Of a stretch of 64,000 bases of DNA, positions 1 to 9,777 are shown in pieces. The DNA lies in NCBI GenBank assembly GCA_963932465.1, contig OZ010793.1, positions 254,335,333 through 254,399,332 of the forward strand. The letters run 5' to 3'. A model generated the notes under the pieces. That model was not told the origin of the DNA and did not search any database. It saw nothing but the letters and a program-made list of their open reading frames with translations. Positions within the stretch are counted from its first letter, which is position 1; each line of letters starts with the position of its first letter. This stretch comes from Maratus speciosus. Lineage: Eukaryota; Arthropoda; Arachnida; Araneae; Salticidae. The position numbers and the translations under genes were made by a program.

Positions 1-400
1 AGATGGCTGCATTTAACAAAAAATTAGAATTTGTCCTTCAGAAACAAAATAAATAAATAAAAAAATATAAAAAAAATCCGTCAAGCTATTAAGGTAAAAT
101 TTACTTTCATTATTTTTATTGAATATTTAAATATATTAATATAAAAAAAGTTTCAGAATAGTAAGCAGATAAAATTAATTAATTTAAGCTCATTTAGTTG
201 TAAAATATAGCAATACAATATTTTAAAACCCTAATTGTGTACATAGGGTGCATGCCATAAAATATCAAATTTTTGCTGAAAATTTGAAATTTAATTTTTT
301 TTTAAATATTTTCCCCATTATTAGACTGATATATAGATTTCAAATATTTTTTTTCATACAAATAGGAAAAATCGTGCAGTGAAGGGTTAAAGAAGAGTTT
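1..400. other. AT-rich DNA, nothing recognised
   Basis: AT-rich sequence with short poly-A and poly-T runs. I see no coding stretch, RNA gene or repeat boundary here. Confidence 0.6.
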
Positions 401-1321
401 AAAAGTTTTAGAAAATTGGGGGGGTGGCAGGGGGATAATCTATATTATTGATTACTTATTGTCACTAAAGTGCAATAAATAGGGCAGAAGAGGGGTTTTT
501 TTAGTTAAAAATAAAAATATTTTGAACCTCTTTGTATGCTGGGAGAGGCAAAGTAGGGGGGGGGGGGGGAGCATAAGTTGGGAAAGTTAAAGGGGTTAAT
601 TTAGATTTTTTTTTTTTTTATATTAGTTATCAACTTACTTTATATTATTTTTATTATTATATTAACATTATATATATATTAGGGTGGGTCAAAAAAATCG
701 AAACATTTATAATCGAAATGTAATAGAGCAGAAAGGTTGCATTTTGTAATAAATAGTAAATTCGTAAAATATTACACCGATCGGTTAATATCTTTTACCG
801 CCGCAAGGGGGCCAATGTTTCCAAAGATTGCAAAAAACATGTTTTTTTTTCAATATTTTTTTCTAAATTATCCAAACGTACGAGTAGAATTCCTAATAGG
901 ACGCTATAGCTATATGAAGATATAAGAAATGTTCCGGTAAATGTTTATTATGATAGTCATATCTTTTACTGCCGCAAAGGGACCATATTTTTAAAATAAT
1001 TGTAAATATTTCAAATTTTCAATTTTTCTGAATTTTTATAATTTCTATGTCTAGAAGTAAATAAATTTACTTCATATCTATTAATATGTCATAAATTTTG
1101 TTAACTATTTGTTATAGACTGGAAAATAAAAACGGTAATCATTCATTGTTCTTGACGATCGCTTCATCTACTGCTGTTTTACTGCATATCAACAGCACAT
1201 ATACCACAAATCACAAAAATGAACAAAATATTTTAGTATTTTATTAATTAAAATACAGAGATGTTTAACCGAAACGGACTAAACAAACTTAAAATGAAAA
1301 AGTATTTAAATTAATTGAATT

Positions 1322-1516
1322 TTATAATTTGACTTGCTTCCAAATAAAGTCATTGTTGCTCGAGAGGCCGAAATTGATCATATGTGATCTCCCTCTGTTC
1401 TGATCCACAAACTTTACCAGCACTTCAGTGACTAATTTCACGTATATTTCAAGTGATTGAGTGGGAGAAGTAAAATTATAATAGCTGACATCTTTAATCG
1501 AACATTCTAACGTCAC
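1322..1516 (-). pseudogene. Coding-like segment in left foldback arm, unrecognised
   Basis: A 64-residue open segment matches its counterpart in the opposite arm (2059-2316, +) over the core ECSIKD-SYYNF, then VKLVTEV and a (F/I)VDQ(N/K)R block. The two copies differ at many residues but stay open over the shared part, which suggests descent from a real coding sequence. I do not recognise the family. It could be the tail of a transposase or a captured host fragment. No start or domain signature decides this. Confidence 0.45.
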
Positions 1517-2058
1517 CAGCGTCGTTAGATCGTCAGTCGATAGACAAACCGTAACAGGTGGTTTCGTTAGTTAACAGTTTTGCCGCTCCAAAAAATCCAT
1601 ACAATTTTAAGCTTCAAAAAGTTCAAGTCTGGAATAACGAAGTGACGGATGGCACTATTCGTGTCCACAGAACTTCGTGCTTTGGCAATTTTCTTTATGG
1701 CTGGGGTCCTGATGTCCTGTTCTTCATATTCTATCATTCCAATGAGGCTATTTTCATGATTTGCGAAACAAGCATTTCATGAAATTACAGGAACTATAAG
1801 TTTTCGTAGATGATATGGCAAGTAACGGAGGTTACTAATTATAGTCCACAGAATCTGAAGAACATGATGGATTCATTTTAATTTCGAACCAACAGATGCA
1901 GTACACTTTCAGTATTTACTCAATGAGTACATCTTGAAAGTGTACTGAATCAGCGATCGCCAAAATTGAAAATTGCCGAAGCACGAAGTTCTGTGGACAC
2001 GAATAGTGTCATTCGTTATTTCGTCATTCCAGACTTAAACTTTGAAGCTTGAAATTGT

Positions 2059-2316
2059 ATGGCTTTAGACAAAAGGCAAAACTGTGAACTAACGCAACCA
2101 CCTGTTACGGTTTGTCTATCAACTGACTATCTAACAACGCTGGTGAGTTTCGAATGTTCGATTAAAGATACCAGCTATTATAACTTTCCTTGTTCCACTC
2201 GTTCAGTAGAAAGATGCGTGAAATTAGTCACTGAAGTGCAGGCAAAGATTGTGGACCAGAAAAGAGTGAGGACCACATATGATCAATTTCGGCCTCTCGA
2301 AGAACAATGGCTTTAA
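2059..2316 (+). pseudogene. Coding-like segment in right foldback arm, unrecognised
   Basis: An 85-residue open segment, the longer partner of the one in the left arm. After a short lead it reads LTTLVSFECSIKD-SYYNF, CSTRSVERCVKLVTEV and VDQKRVR, ending in PLEEQWL. Because the element is palindromic the two copies run in opposite directions. The function is unknown; conservation of the reading frame between arms is the only support for coding origin. Confidence 0.45.
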
Positions 2317-2758
2317 GTGAAAGCAAGTCATATTAAAAAATTCATTTACTTTAAATACTTCGTCATTTTAAGTTTATTTAATAGTTTTCGGTTAAACATC
2401 TCTGTATTTTAATTAATAAAATACTAAAATATTTTGTTTATTTTATATCATTTTTGTGATTTGTGGTATATGAATTGCTGATATGCAGTAAAACAGCAGT
2501 AGATGAAACGATCGTCAAGAACAATGAATGATTACCGTTTTTATGTCTATGACAAATATTTAACAAAATCTATGAAATATTAATAGATATAAAGTAAATT
2601 TATTTACTTCTAGACATCTTATAAAAATTATAAAAATTTAGAAAAAATGAAAATTTGAAATTTTTACGATTTTTTTTTTTAAATATGGTCCCTTTGCGGC
2701 AGTTTTGATATGATTTTATCATAATGAGCATTTAGCGGGATATTTCTTATATCTTCAT

Positions 2759-3003
2759 CAGTGGCGTGGCGTCCGGTCATCGCTGGATGCGGCGATGACC
2801 AAGCAATATTTTAAAACTCTTAATAAGCTTTTAAAACTCTACGATCCAGTTTTAGCAGAACATTTGGAGTTCATGTATAAGTGAAGGTCAGATTTAAAGT
2901 TTCTTTTTTGAACATTCAACCATTGAATTTTAGAGTTAATAATTTTTCACCACAAACTTAAATAATTGCGATGACCACCGAAAATTTTCATGCCACGCCA
3001 CTG
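2759..3003. mobile_element. hAT MITE, 245 bp
   Basis: It has perfect 12 bp terminal inverted repeats (CAGTGGCGTGGC) and is flanked by 8 bp direct duplications ATCTTCAT at 2751-2758 and 3004-3011. Terminal CAGTGGCG and an 8 bp duplication are hallmarks of the hAT superfamily. A second internal inverted pair GGTCATCGC / GCGATGACC lies inside the ends. The opposite foldback arm near 915-930 keeps the uninterrupted target (ATGAAGATATAAGAAAT), so insertion happened after the foldback formed. It has no coding capacity. Confidence 0.93.
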
Positions 3004-3363
3004 ATCTTCATGTAGCTTTGCGTCCTATTAGAAATTCTATTCGTATATTTGAATAATTAAAAAAAATATTGAAAAAAACATGGTTTTTGCGATTTTTTGA
3101 AACTTTGGCCACTTGCGGCGGTAAAAGATATTAACCGATCGGTGTAATATTTTACGAATTTATTCTTTATTACAAAAGGCAACTTTTCCACTCTATTACA
3201 TTTCAATTGTAAATATTTCGGTTTTTTCGACTCACCCTAATATATATATCTGTGTGCTGAAAGGAGGGGAGGGGGTAATGAACGGAGGAGTTGAAATTTG
3301 AGAGGCAGGAGGATGATTTATATGGTTGATTTTTTATTATTTATTGTCACTAAAGAGAATTAA

Positions 3364-3570
3364 CCCTCTCGCTGCGCAGCCCGAGATATACTCGGGCATG
3401 CATTTTTTCCGTCTAATTAACCCTCCTTGATTGTTCCCACCAGTATTTGTAAATTTTACCTTATTTAATCAGAGCATTTTCCCAATTAAATTAGACAATT
3501 TAAAAAAAAAAAAAAAAAAAACCTGTGACAAAAGAATAAAAATTCTTAAAAGACGCTCGTCGCGAGAGGG
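3364..3570. mobile_element. TTAA-flanked piggyBac-type MITE, 207 bp
   Basis: TTAA at 3360-3363 and 3571-3574 flanks ends CCCTCTCGC and GCGAGAGGG. The TTAA duplication and C-rich 5' end are typical of piggyBac derivatives. A small palindrome CCCGAGATATACTCGGG sits just inside the left end. It is inserted in a unit of the local tandem repeat, as comparison with the neighbouring units shows. A relative lies at 16871-17068. Confidence 0.85.
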
Positions 3571-4039
3571 TTAAATAGTGCAGATGATTTTTTTTAATAT
3601 AAAAATATATATTTTTTAATTCTTTGTATGTTGGGGGAAGAAGCGTAAGTTTTCGAAGTTAGGCGGTTAATTTAGATAATTATTTATTTTTATAGTGAGC
3701 AACAAATGTTAGATTATTATTTTTTAAATAGAGATCTTTAAAGATTCAAATCTGTATGCTGGAGAGGGAGGCAAAGGGAAGCAAAAATTTTGAGGAGTAG
3801 GGGGATAATTTATATTATGGATTATTTGTCATTAAAGAGCAATAAATAGGGCAGAAGGTTTTTTTTTTTTTTTTAATATAAGAATTAACATTTTAAAATA
3901 TTTTAAACTTCTTTGTATGCTGGGAGTGAAAGTAGGTGGTGGGGGAGCTTAAATTTGGAAGGTTAGAAGGTTGATTTAAAATATTTACTTTAATAAGTGA
4001 GTAACGAATGTGGTAGATTCCCCCCCCCCCCCCCCCCAA

Positions 4040-4480
4040 AAAAAAAAAAAAAAAAACAAAAAAACTGTCAAAAATATTATTAATACAAATGGTGTAGAGC
4101 TTCAAATTCTGAATAAAATGAGTACTCACACTTAACACCTTAAGTTCACAATTCTACTTCAAAGTTTAGAATAAATTGCTAATCAAGAGCATGAAGCCAG
4201 AACACACCAGGTTTCACTCCATCCTGCTTCTAATTGTTATATACATGTATTTTTTGAGGCATTTAGAATATTTTTTTAATTATTTTAGGTCTTTATTTAG
4301 GATATTTTGAGAATTACGGTTTAACCTCTTGATTACGGACCCGGTGGTAGGGGATTGAATGAAAGGCCGGTTTCGGAATTAATTAGGGAAAAACTAGAAA
4401 TTGTTTTAATACTTCTGACATAGGTCAGAAATGAACGTACTAAGTTTTCCCGTCCTGCTAAGTAAGCTTTTGCCGCTACG
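4040..4480 (+). repeat. Diverged tRNA-like repeat unit
   Basis: Segments such as AAAAATATTATTAATACAAA, GTAGAGCTTCAAATTCTGAA, GGAATTAATTAGGG and GAAATTGTTTTAATAC match, in order, the units at 26080-26400 (+) and, inverted, those at 5585-6232. The part from 4325 corresponds to the tRNA-like head. It is degraded and its boundaries are approximate. Confidence 0.6.
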
Positions 4481-5584
4481 AACAAATTAATAACTTAAAA
4501 GTGTATTTTTTCATGATTTTTAGCATATTTCAAAAATGATTCGTAAATGATATGAAATATTGATTATTTCCGATATTGTATTTGAAATATGGGTAGTATT
4601 AAATATGACGTATATAGAGTGAATAACTGTGTGTATGAATTAAAATTAAGCTGGTTGAAAATAAAGTGTGTAGATTGAAGGGGGGGGGGGGGGGGGCGAG
4701 CGAACAAATGAATGTGAAGGAGCCTTGTCGTTAGAGGAATTGAGGTAGACCAATAGCACGATTTTAAACTTCGATATTTTACGAAAAGGACTAAGATGGT
4801 TTTAATAAAAATAATTTTCGAATAGTGTACGAGCATCTTAAGTTAAATTGATAAAAGTTTAAAACCTTCGAACTATGGAAAAAAGTATTACTTATTAGTA
4901 TTACTCTTTACTTAAAAAAAATATAAAATAAAATAAAAAAAAAGAAATCTTTCTTTTAAAACTATGGTTTGAGGTTGGCGCTATCAGTGTTGAAATGACA
5001 TGTAAAACAACTGTCGTTCATATACCTTTTTCTCGATAATTACTGAAGTGATTTTAACTTAATTTTCGACGAAAAGCAAGATTTTTTTTTCAGCGAAATC
5101 GCGTAATTATGGTGCTTTTTCAGAAACGATCTATTTATAATTTAATCACAAAGAAAATAAAATCGGAAAATATATTTCTATGTCATTACGTTTGCAGCGC
5201 TTATGAAGATTTTAAATCAGGATGTCTTATCCAATAAAGTATATGCGCTTTTCAAACCGTTTTCTATAAAACGGTCGAACAGTTTCCTGCAAACGTTTAA
5301 CAAAGTAAGTAAAATATTACATTTTTTAATTTCAAATTTTTGAATTGGAAGTTTTATAAAATTATATGTCTACCATCTCAATTAATGTCTTTTTCCACCG
5401 AAAGGCAATATTCTGGAAAAATGTTTCTTAACAGTTAAGTTAAAGTAAAAATAATTTTTTTTTAATTATAAAAAGAAACGTATAATGCTGCTTATCGATA
5501 AAAGAAAAAAAGGGTATTTGGCACTATTTCAATATCGTAGAAAATATTTGGTGGATTTTCTCGCCCCTTCTTCCTAAATGCAAT
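4480..5584. other. AT-rich DNA with a G17 tract
   Basis: It holds a G17 run at 4680-4696 and several T-rich stretches. I see no gene, transposon end or repeat here. Confidence 0.5.
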
Positions 5585-6232
5585 AGAATTGCGATCTTAA
5601 TGTTGAACAAAAATATTAATGTGGGTACTCATTTTATTCAGAATTTTAAGCTCTATAACATATGTATTGGCAATTTTTTGATAGAGAATACCTCTTTGAG
5701 ATATTGTTAAGGTAATTTAAAAAACCGTGTTTTTCGACTATAAATGTGAACATATTTTCTAACGTTCACCTAGCACGGGGGGGGGGGAAACTTAGTACAT
5801 TCATTCTAGACCTAAACTGAAGGGATTAAAACAATTTACAGTTTCCCCTAAATTATTCTGAGTTCAACCCCCTGTCCTAGGGGCAAAAACTTTGAAGTAG
5901 TATTGTGTCATTAATGTTCAACAAAAATATTAAAAGTAGTTACTCATTTTACTCAGAATTTTAAGCTCTACGACATTTGAATTGATAATGTTTTTGCTAC
6001 AGTTAAATGCTTTAAGATATTCTTATGGTATTGGGGAAAAAAAAAATAAATAAAAAATAAAACGCGTTTTTTGACTATAAATCGATACAGGTTTCCTAAC
6101 GCTCACCTAGTATGAGGGGGGAAACATAGCCTTTTCATTCTAGACCTAAACTGAAGGTAATAAAACAATTTCCAGCTTTCCCCTAATTAATTCCGAATTC
6201 AACCCCCTAACCACTGAGCTAATATGCGCCTT
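5585..6232 (-). repeat. Two tandem tRNA-like units, about 315 bp each
   Basis: Two head-to-tail copies read on the minus strand. The block TACTCATTTTATTCAGAATT at about 5626 recurs at about 5941. On the minus strand the second unit begins TAGCTCAGTGGTTAGGGGG, which fits a tRNA A box, followed by TTGAATTCGGAATTAATTAG. A poly-G tract near 5777 marks a fixed place in the unit. It may be a SINE that amplified in tandem or a satellite with a pol III promoter. Confidence 0.65.
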
Positions 6233-6298
6233 TATCGTTTTTTTTCCTTTTGTTTCTATCAATTTAGAATTAATTTAACTCGTTTTTAGAAATTAATA

Positions 6299-7111
6299 CA
6301 GTAGAGCGCCGATTATCCGAACAATTCGGGGCCGATGCTAGTTCGGATAAGTAAAAGTTCGGATAAATGGACAGAGTATTTAAGGGATGTTTCTGACTAT
6401 ACTAAAACCTTTACACGTTATCTAAGCTTGGGACTGGCGGCACCATTTAGTGCTGGCGTGTTTAATTTTTACATTTTTATCATTAATTTTTTTCTCTTTT
6501 TATCATTTTCTGAACTCCAGATATTATAATTTAAGCAAAAAAGCTGGTGATCGTTGCTTGTTTCAACGAAAGACTTTCTTTGCAATGCTACCATATCTCT
6601 AATTCTTCTTAAATACTTTAGTTGAATAGGATCAACGTCCTTCTGCCGTTCGAGCCATTTCATAGCTGTTTCCAAACATTCAAAGGTTTCGTTATGTGAT
6701 GAATATGGGTCATTTTCAGAGCATTCGTTTTCATTTTCTTCAATTACTTTTTCATCATAAATCTCATCATCATTTAAAATCTGATATTCAGGGTCATGTA
6801 CCCTGATTAATTAAAGCTATTTAACCACTCGTTAATTACATTTTATTCATAGCTTAGGATTCTTCCTATCCCCTTTATTGTTTTACATTCCTCCTTTTCG
6901 GATCCACCATCAGTTTTTTCTTTATTTAAAATTTTACTCCAAGCCAATGGATAATTTCGAGTTCGATTAAAAAAAATTTTGGGAGAAATAGACTGTTCAG
7001 GTAACTGGAAGTTCTGTTAAAAAAAAAAAAAAAAAAAAAAGTGAGAGAAATAGGCTGTTCTGATAATTGGAAGTTCGGTTAACTGGAGTTCCGATAATCA
7101 GCGCTCTACTG
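6299..7111 (-). mobile_element. Internally deleted Tigger (pogo) element, 813 bp
   Basis: Terminal inverted repeats CAGTAGAGCGCCGATTATCC and the complement of CAGTAGAGCGCTGATTATCG are flanked by TA at 6297-6298 and 7112-7113. Terminal CAGTAGAGC plus TA duplication is typical of Tigger/pogo elements. Only the C-terminal part of a transposase remains inside. A poly-A tract at about 7020-7040 lies near the right end. Confidence 0.9.
6469..6798 (-). pseudogene. Tigger transposase C-terminal remnant
   Basis: On the minus strand an open stretch starts near 6798 with an acidic segment (HDPEYQILNDDEIYDE) and continues through CLETAMKWLERQKDVDPIQL and KYLRRIRDMVALQRK. This matches the usual tail of Tigger/Jerky-type DDE transposases, where an acidic linker precedes a WLE-x-Q...DP-QL-...RRIRD helix. 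The HTH domains and the catalytic core are missing, so the fragment cannot be active. It lies between the Tigger TIRs, which explains its origin. Confidence 0.8.
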
Positions 7112-7113
7112 TA

Positions 7114-7770
7114 TTACAAATTACTTCATTATAAATATAACCAGAATTAAACATAGAGTGTGACTCAAAGCAAAAAATTGAAAACGTACCAACTCATTCC
7201 AGATATATTTTTCTTGGGATGCGTAGTAATCGAAAGTAATGCCGGTTAGGCGGGATCATTTATAAAGAAACTTATTATTACAACAGTTAAGAAATAGACA
7301 ATGCTTCTTCAGTTATGAGCACAAACTTTTCACAAATGTTTCCATGCAGTACAATTATGGACAGATCGCTAGATACAAATAAAAAAAGCGTTATTTACGC
7401 ACTAATCGAGGTAAGATCTAAAAAAAGTTTACTAATTGAAACTGCACTAAGCAAGGGAAACCTGTATTTGATTCATATAAATATAATAATTTTTTCTGTA
7501 CGGAAAGTACCATATAACGATCACAGATGGCAGCACTAAACGTTTTAATCTTACTCAAATGGCCTTAGAGAAGGGCAACATTGTACGTCATTACATATAC
7601 ACAAACGACCTTGATTATTGAAACTTCCTTGTTTCTAATCTTTTATCATAATAGGGGGGGGGGGGGGGGAATGATGTTATGTAATAATATATTTTGCATG
7701 CATTTTTCCCGTTGTAAGTTAGAAGTTCATTCAAGCCCTTTCTCAAATGCATTTTTAATAAAAAGCATAA
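7114..7770 (+). other. Region upstream of the CRAL-TRIO-like exon
   Basis: An open stretch at 7315-7410 ends with CGAG/GTAAGA, a good splice donor, and could be an upstream untranslated or alternative exon. Joining it to the next exon does not keep the downstream frame, so it cannot be coding in that transcript. A G16 tract lies at 7654-7669. I see no clear TATA box. Confidence 0.3.
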
Positions 7771-7954
7771 ATGGAAAATGCGAAAGATATGCCTGAATCG
7801 AGCAAAGAACCAAAGAAAAATAAAAAATCCACATTTTTGTCTGCAGATGACTACAATCTGACAGAAAAGGATTTAGAAAAAGCTCGCAGTGAACTGAATG
7901 AAACAGAAGAAAAGAGAAAGAACTGCCTTCAGGAATTAAGAGAGAAACTGTCTA
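7771..7954 (+). CDS. First coding exon, CRAL-TRIO (alpha-tocopherol transfer-like) protein
   Basis: The exon encodes about 61 residues. After a lysine-rich lead (KEPKKNKK) comes LTEKDLEKARSELNETEEKR and LQELREKL, the pattern of the CRAL-TRIO N-terminal helical domain found in alpha-tocopherol transfer protein and clavesin relatives. These cytosolic proteins carry hydrophobic ligands such as tocopherols, retinoids or phosphoinositides. The ATG is preceded directly by an in-frame TAA, which fixes the start. The exon ends at TCTA/GTAAGT in phase 1; reading on gives a stop after three codons, so splicing is needed. A possible acceptor AG lies at 7764-7765. I could not find the later exons (lipid-binding domain) in the window, so the gene may have very long introns or be truncated. 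Confidence 0.6.
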
Positions 7955-7965
7955 GTAAGTTTTGA

Positions 7966-8560
7966 AGTCATTTATTGTTCTTTAAGAAACTTTCTTTTTA
8001 TCTATAAAATAGTGTTTGGATTCAGGATGTAATGAACAGTGGCGCCAACTTATACGGCCCGGTGAGGCGCAAACGCACCCGGTAATTATATCTCTCCGCC
8101 ATCCAGTTTCAATTGATTTAATTCGTTATTTATTTATTTAATGGCAGAAATTAAATTTGGTTTTATTGACCTTCTCAAAATAACTTTGTTTGAAAAATAG
8201 TAAGGACATCAATTAGACTTACAGAGCACAAAAGCCCCTTCAGCGGATGTATAATTTTTTTCCAGGGCCCTATCGACCGCCCACATACCCCCCATTTGGG
8301 GGGGGGGGCAAAGTCGGCCCCAGTAGTGAGCTATTGTACCTTTCAGCAAAATGTGTTTTTTTTTTTTTTTACTTTAAAAATTATTTTTTTATGTATTTTT
8401 AATAACGTTTAATTTTGTTTTATCGAAATTCATTTTTTTTTTTTTTGTCAAAGATCTTGATCAGATTTAGAAATAGAAAACAGATATGCGCTTTTTCTTC
8501 TATATCCACCGTTCTTTATAAAAGTTTTTGAAGGCTGTAAGTCCTACTTAAAAAATAAAA
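7966..8560. other. Probable intron DNA with repeat debris
   Basis: It starts with CAGTGGCGCCAAC at 8037, which looks like a hAT end, but I found no partner end or target duplication. A palindromic CCCCCCATTTGGGGGG lies near 8288-8310. Poly-T runs follow. No coding sequence is visible. Confidence 0.4.
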
Positions 8561-8999
8561 TGGCATTTTAGTATTTTTGGGGTGCGCCTATCAATGGGCG
8601 AAAAAGGGGAAACCAACGGTTCAAAACTTCTTTAATACTATTACTTCCTTCAACCAAAACAGATATGCGCTTTTATTCTACAGCAACCAATCTTTTTAAA
8701 GGGGCCCAGATGAAAGAAATTTTGCAGCCTCTAAATTCTTTTTGAATTGTCTTTTTTAGGGCCCCCCATAAAAGTACGGAAAAGTTGGAGCCCAAGATTC
8801 AAAACTTCTAAGCCCGTTTTTTTTATTCAAATTTTTAAAAAATATGCTTTTTAATCTCACTGAGGGACCCAATTTTCACAATTTTCACCTAAGTTTCAAA
8901 ATTTCCTTAATACTATTACTTCCTTCAACCAAATGTGATTCTTTCTATAGTCATTATTCTTTTTAAAGGTGCGCAGATGAAAGAAATTTAATACTTTTT
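8560..8999. repeat. Left block of a ~250 bp tandem repeat
   Basis: Units contain TTAATACTATTACTTCCTTC, AACCAAA, TTTTTAAAGG-GC-CAGATGAAAG, and AAAAGT-GGAAAAGTTGGA. The same unit resumes at 12405, after a composite insertion. Copies here are more diverged than those in the right block. Confidence 0.75.
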
Positions 9000-9777
9000 A
9001 CCCGACTGAAAAGAAGGGTTATGTGTTTCACGCGTATCTGTGTGTGTGGATTTCTTTATACCCTCGAAACATCCAAACGGCTGGATGGATTTTAATGAAT
9101 GAGGTCTCTATCAATTCGTCTTAACGACCCAGTGGTTATAGGCTAGGTTTTGTTTTTATAAATTCAAAATGGCGGTAGAGACGAAAAAAAATACGCACCC
9201 TATTGAATGGCCTATCATTGGATAGGTCTTTCAAAATAAAGACGATGTTTCGTTGACTATTTTACAGTCAGAAGCTCCGTTAAAATATTATACAACCTGA
9301 AAGTTGTGTATGTAGGATCTCTAGCTTTACTGTAACTCTAACCATCATAGACATCTATAGACCTCATCAAAACAGTGTTTATAGATAGGAACTAACAATT
9401 AAACACAACTTAAAAGTCATCAATACAAGTAAATAAAAAAAAAAATTGCTAAGTAATATAAAAAATATTTTAAGTCAATTCCTACTTAGGTCAATAAGAG
9501 AATTTTTTTTTCTCCCATTCTTCTTTCCTCTTGATTGGCGCTTAAAATGCCTTAATCCAGAAGAGGGCTCTCTCGGTCTTAAAATACCTTGATCAAGAAG
9601 AGGGCTATCTCGATTATTGAAAATTAATTAATTTAATTTAATTAATGAATTAATATTTGAAAAAAAACTGGATTAACATCAAGTGTCATCCACTACAATT
9701 TAAAAAAAATTATTTGAGCTTGATTGGATGAATAATAACTATTTTATTAACGATTGAAAATTTGAACAAGATATATA

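Larger units (their letters stand above)
679..3240. mobile_element. Foldback DNA transposon with arms over 1 kb
   Basis: The ends TTAGGGTGGGTC and its complement GACTCACCCTAA lie in flanking TA-rich DNA, so a TA target duplication is likely. The left arm (about 679-1910) and right arm (about 1935-3240) are diverged reverse complements and meet near 1900-1945 at GTACACTTTCA / TGAAAGTGTAC. Shared landmarks include CCGATCGGTTAATATC with CTTTTACCGCCGCAAG close to both ends. Each arm holds one copy of a short coding-like segment. The right arm is lengthened by a 245 bp hAT MITE at 2759. The superfamily is uncertain; TA flanks favour a Tc1/mariner-type non-autonomous element. Confidence 0.85.
400..4020. 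repeat. Interrupted tandem repeat, unit about 250-300 bp
   Basis: Related units lie at about 400-678, 3243-3700 and 3740-4020. They share the blocks GATAATCTATATTATTGAT, GTCACTAAAG, AATAAATAGGGCAGAAG and CTTTGTATGCTGGGAG, followed by purine-rich G tracts and a GGTTAATTTAGAT-like segment. The array is split by a foldback element and, inside the second unit, by a TTAA MITE. The third unit ends in C18 followed by A19 at 4020-4056. The uninterrupted units show what the target looked like before both insertions. Confidence 0.75.
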
